From Chryseobacterium balustinum (lineage in GTDB: Bacteria; Bacteroidota; Bacteroidia; Flavobacteriales; Weeksellaceae): a DNA stretch of 64,000 bases. Position 1 is the first letter of the stretch, and the number at the start of each line of letters is the position of its first letter. The notes beneath the pieces were generated by a model. It was not told the origin of the DNA, ran no database searches, and saw nothing but the letters and a program-made list of their open reading frames with translations. This document shows positions 61,567 through 64,000 of this stretch, in pieces. The DNA is taken from assembly GCF_900168205.1 (NCBI RefSeq), contig NZ_FUZE01000002.1, forward strand, positions 124,001-188,000, given 5' to 3'. The translations under genes were made by a program, and so were the position numbers.

Positions 61567-61869
61567 TTAAATATCTTCATATTTCTCATTTATCGCCGAA
61601 AGTTTTTGCATTAATTCACGGTTTATCTGATTTAAATTTTTCATTTTCTGCAGCATACTGTTGATAACTTCCAAACCGGGAAGATTAATTTCCAGATCGT
61701 AATGCCAATTGGTAAATCGCTCAAATGTAGGAAGATCTTCGTACATCAGATACCGAATTTCATTATCCGTTTCTATATTCAGTAAACCAGAATCTACCAA
61801 TTCATCAAAAAAAGTAATCTCAATATTATAAATCTGTACGAGCTCCTCGCGTGATATTCTTTCACTCAT
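61567..61869 (-). CDS. cbpM: Chaperone modulator CbpM-like
   Basis: A 100-residue protein. The start RISREELVQIYNIEITFFDELVDSGLL and the segment RYLMYEDLPTFERFTNWHYDLEINLPGLEVI fit the MerR-like CbpM fold that binds and restrains the J-domain of CbpA. It starts three bases after the cbpA stop, the usual order. A coiled-coil end (LQKMKNLNQINRELMQKL) is present. Confidence 0.88.
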   Translation of the reverse strand: MSERISREELVQIYNIEITFFDELVDSGLLNIETDNEIRYLMYEDLPTFERFTNWHYDLEINLPGLEVINSMLQKMKNLNQINRELMQKLSAINEKYEDI

Positions 61870-61872
61870 AGC

Positions 61873-62787
61873 TTAGGAATTTTTAAGTTGTTCAAAAAGT
61901 TCTTTCTGCTTGTCTGTAAGATCGGTTGGCAATTTTACATCATACGTCGCAAATAAATCACCAAAATGTCCATCTTTTTTATAGACCGGAAAGCCTTTTC
62001 CTTTTAGTCTTACCGTTGTTCCGTTTTGAGTTCCGGGTTTTACTTTAAGATTAACACTTCCATCCAAAGTGTTTACAGTAACTTCACCACCTAAAACTGC
62101 GGTGTAAAGATCGATTGTAACTTTAGTTTTCAGATCATCTCCTACCCTTTCAAAGTTGGAATCAGGATTGATATTAAAAGTAATATATAAATCTCCGCTT
62201 GGTCCACCGTTAATTCCAGGACTTCCGTGACCTTTCAGTTTTATTTGTTGTCCATCATACACTCCTGCAGGAATCGTAATTCTTACTTTTTTACCATTAA
62301 TATCAAAAGTTTGCTGATGAGTTGTTGCGGCATCTTTTAAGTTTAAATTTAATTCGGCATGCACATCCTGTCCTTTGAATTTTCCGGAAGCACTTCCGCG
62401 CGAACTTCTATTGGAGCCACCTCCAGCTCCACCAAACATACTTTGGAAAAAATCTGAAAAATCTTCACCTTCCCCAAAATCAGCACCGGAAAATCCACCT
62501 CCGTAGTTTCCGCCTTGATATTGCTGTCTTTGCTGTTGCTGTGCTTTTTCGTATTCTTCACCATGTTTCCAGTTTTCACCGTATTTATCGTATTTGGCAC
62601 GGTTCTCAGGATTGCTGAGTACTTCGTTAGCTTCATTCAGTTCCTTGAAGTGTTTTTCTGCTTCTTTATCGTTCGGATTAAGGTCTGGATGCAGTTTTCT
62701 TGCCTGCTTTCGGTACGCTTTTTTAATATCGTCCTGCGTTGCGCTTTTGTCTACGCCTAAAATTTTGTAATAATCTATATAAGCCAT
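61873..62787 (-). CDS. cbpA: DnaJ-like co-chaperone CbpA
   Basis: A 304-residue J-domain protein. J-domain at 1-70 with HPD in [11 protein letters not shown] (about 33-35), then a Q/G-rich linker ([19 protein letters not shown]), and DnaJ C-terminal beta domains ([21 protein letters not shown]). There is no zinc-finger region, which separates CbpA from DnaJ. It stimulates DnaK. It precedes cbpM in an operon. No CIRCE-like box was noticed. Confidence 0.92.
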   Translation of the reverse strand: MAYIDYYKILGVDKSATQDDIKKAYRKQARKLHPDLNPNDKEAEKHFKELNEANEVLSNPENRAKYDKYGENWKHGEEYEKAQQQQRQQYQGGNYGGGFSGADFGEGEDFSDFFQSMFGGAGGGSNRSSRGSASGKFKGQDVHAELNLNLKDAATTHQQTFDINGKKVRITIPAGVYDGQQIKLKGHGSPGINGGPSGDLYITFNINPDSNFERVGDDLKTKVTIDLYTAVLGGEVTVNTLDGSVNLKVKPGTQNGTTVRLKGKGFPVYKKDGHFGDLFATYDVKLPTDLTDKQKELFEQLKNS

Positions 62788-62965
62788 AGAAACGAATGTT
62801 TACTCAAATTTAGAAAAATTAAGGCGAACATACCTCTTAGAAATTGTTAAAAATAAATCTATCTTTGATAAAAATCAGGCATAAAATCGCAATTATTTAT
62901 TTGAATATCAAATACCAATTAAGTTAGACGATTACATATTGCTTAAAAATAATAAACATCCACCT

Positions 62966-64000
62966 ATGAAAGAAGTTTTAAAAAACTATTCCGGAATTTC
63001 ACTTTTACTTGTGGGAATCACCGTAGGAAGTATAATCGGTATTCTTGCACCTCAAATCGTGGAATATATAAAACCTTTGGGCGATATTTTTCTTAATCTT
63101 CTTTTTGTAAGTGTTGTTCCGCTTGTGTTTTTTGCCGTTTCCAATTCTATTGCTTCTCTTGAGCAAGAATCTAAGTTTGGTAAAATTCTTTTAATAATGT
63201 CTTTTACATTCTTGTTTTTTATATTAACTGCTGCAGTTTTTACCATTGGTGCAGTCTACCTTTTTCCCGTTTCATCCATATCAGGAAGTACAGAATTGAT
63301 TGCTGAAGCTACCAAAGAAGAAAACTGGGGTGATAGAATTGTAAGTTTTTTTACCGTGGGTGAGTTTACCGAATTATTTTCCCGAAAAAATATGCTCGCA
63401 CTTCTTATTTTTGCCTTCCTTACAGGTTTTGCAGCCAGAAAATCAGGTGAAAGCGGAAAACCTTTCAGAGTTTTTATTGCTTCAGGCTATGAAGTAATGA
63501 AAGAACTTCTTTTAATGATCATGAAAATTGCACCCATCGGTTTGGGAGCGTACTTTGCGTATCAGGTTGCTACATTGGGACCTCAGCTTTTTGGGTTTTA
63601 TGCTAAACCGCTTGGTTTATATTACGTTGCAGGAATTATCTACTTCTTTGTATTTTTCACGCTTTATGCTTTTATGGCAAACGGACAAAACGGAATAAAA
63701 AGTTTCTGGAAAAACGCCATTCTTCCTACCTTAACTGCATTGAGTACCTGCAGCAGTTTTGCAACAATGCCCACGAATTTGGTAGCCGCATCAAAAATTG
63801 GAATCCCAAGTTCGATTGCCAATTTGGTGATACCGATTGGAACGACATTGCATAAAAACGGTTCATCAATGTCTTCCATTATTAAAATATATGTCGCTTT
63901 TCAGATTATCGGGAGAGATTTTTTTGAACCTTCCAATCTCTTATTGGCTTTAGGGATCACTGTTTTTGTAAGCATCGTTGCCGGAGGAATTCCGAATGGT
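62966..64000 (+). CDS. Dicarboxylate/amino acid:cation symporter, 3' end outside window
   Basis: An open frame of 345 codons runs from the ATG at 62966 to the window edge with no stop. It is a DAACS/GltP-type transporter using Na+ or H+ to import dicarboxylates or glutamate. Early helices (SLLLVGITVGSIIGILAP) are followed by the serine-rich hairpin TLTALSTCSSFATMPTNL and the loop VIPIGTTLHKNGSSM, which bind substrate. The C-terminal helices are cut off. Confidence 0.92.
   Translation, partial: MKEVLKNYSGISLLLVGITVGSIIGILAPQIVEYIKPLGDIFLNLLFVSVVPLVFFAVSNSIASLEQESKFGKILLIMSFTFLFFILTAAVFTIGAVYLFPVSSISGSTELIAEATKEENWGDRIVSFFTVGEFTELFSRKNMLALLIFAFLTGFAARKSGESGKPFRVFIASGYEVMKELLLMIMKIAPIGLGAYFAYQVATLGPQLFGFYAKPLGLYYVAGIIYFFVFFTLYAFMANGQNGIKSFWKNAILPTLTALSTCSSFATMPTNLVAASKIGIPSSIANLVIPIGTTLHKNGSSMSSIIKIYVAFQIIGRDFFEPSNLLLALGITVFVSIVAGGIPNG

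Overview
The window is an AT-rich chromosomal stretch from a member of the Bacteroidota, most likely a Chryseobacterium-like flavobacterium (Weeksellaceae). This rests on several signs. There is a secreted protein with a type IX secretion (T9SS) C-terminal sorting domain. Promoters carry the Bacteroidota -7 box TAnnTTTG, often with a TTG box about 19-20 bp upstream. Purine-rich Shine-Dalgarno sites are largely absent. There is a Bat aerotolerance operon, a bifunctional OlsF-type ornithine lipid synthase, and Bacteroidota-specific families (DUF4834, HYC_CC_PP, YfhO-like). No phage, insertion sequence or CRISPR array was seen. The genus is an inference from the whole pattern; no 16S gene is present.

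Layout. 1-9.8 kb: 3' part of mutS2, a YcxB-like protein, a T9SS-secreted protein, a small membrane protein with an ABC ATPase lacking catalytic residues, a secreted protein, a cobalamin riboswitch ahead of an acyl-CoA thioesterase, an HD-domain nucleotidase, and a padR-pspC pair. 9.8-16.6 kb: a 20-residue peptide gene, an acyltransferase whose end runs into two heptanucleotide arrays, a hotdog thioesterase, then a probable operon of two PrcB-like lipoproteins, a repeat lipoprotein, an ECF sigma factor fused to a membrane tail, an outer-membrane protein and an isochorismate synthase. 16.6-25 kb (minus strand): marC and the moxR-DUF58-batA-batB-batC-batD cluster. 25-38 kb: DinB protein, rlmB, DUF6263 and DUF4834 proteins, YfhO-like protein, a glycosyltransferase containing an internal octanucleotide array, YpdA, S41 peptidase, TonB receptor, MFS transporter. 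38-48.5 kb: glnS, a 25-residue ORF, menC-fbp, aspartate kinase, olsF, and two identical tRNA-Phe genes bracketing a thioredoxin-like operon. 48.5-57 kb: DUF417 protein, AraC regulator and an RND efflux operon with two cysteine-rich accessory proteins. 57-64 kb: namZ and an FtsX-like permease with start codons 4 bp apart, a cysteine-synthase family enzyme, cbpA-cbpM and the start of a dicarboxylate symporter.

The most interesting unit is 11.4-15.6 kb. Its sigma factor carries a membrane tail ending in a DTVF motif that recurs as DTIY in the next gene's outer-membrane protein, and two GCAACC-N16-TCTT elements of ECF-promoter geometry lie upstream of operon genes. I infer a self-regulating envelope-sensing module. 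Other leads are the cobalamin riboswitch with no transporter behind it, the ABC ATPase with both catalytic residues replaced, the small amphipathic peptide gene with its own terminator, and a possible slippage site in the glycosyltransferase.
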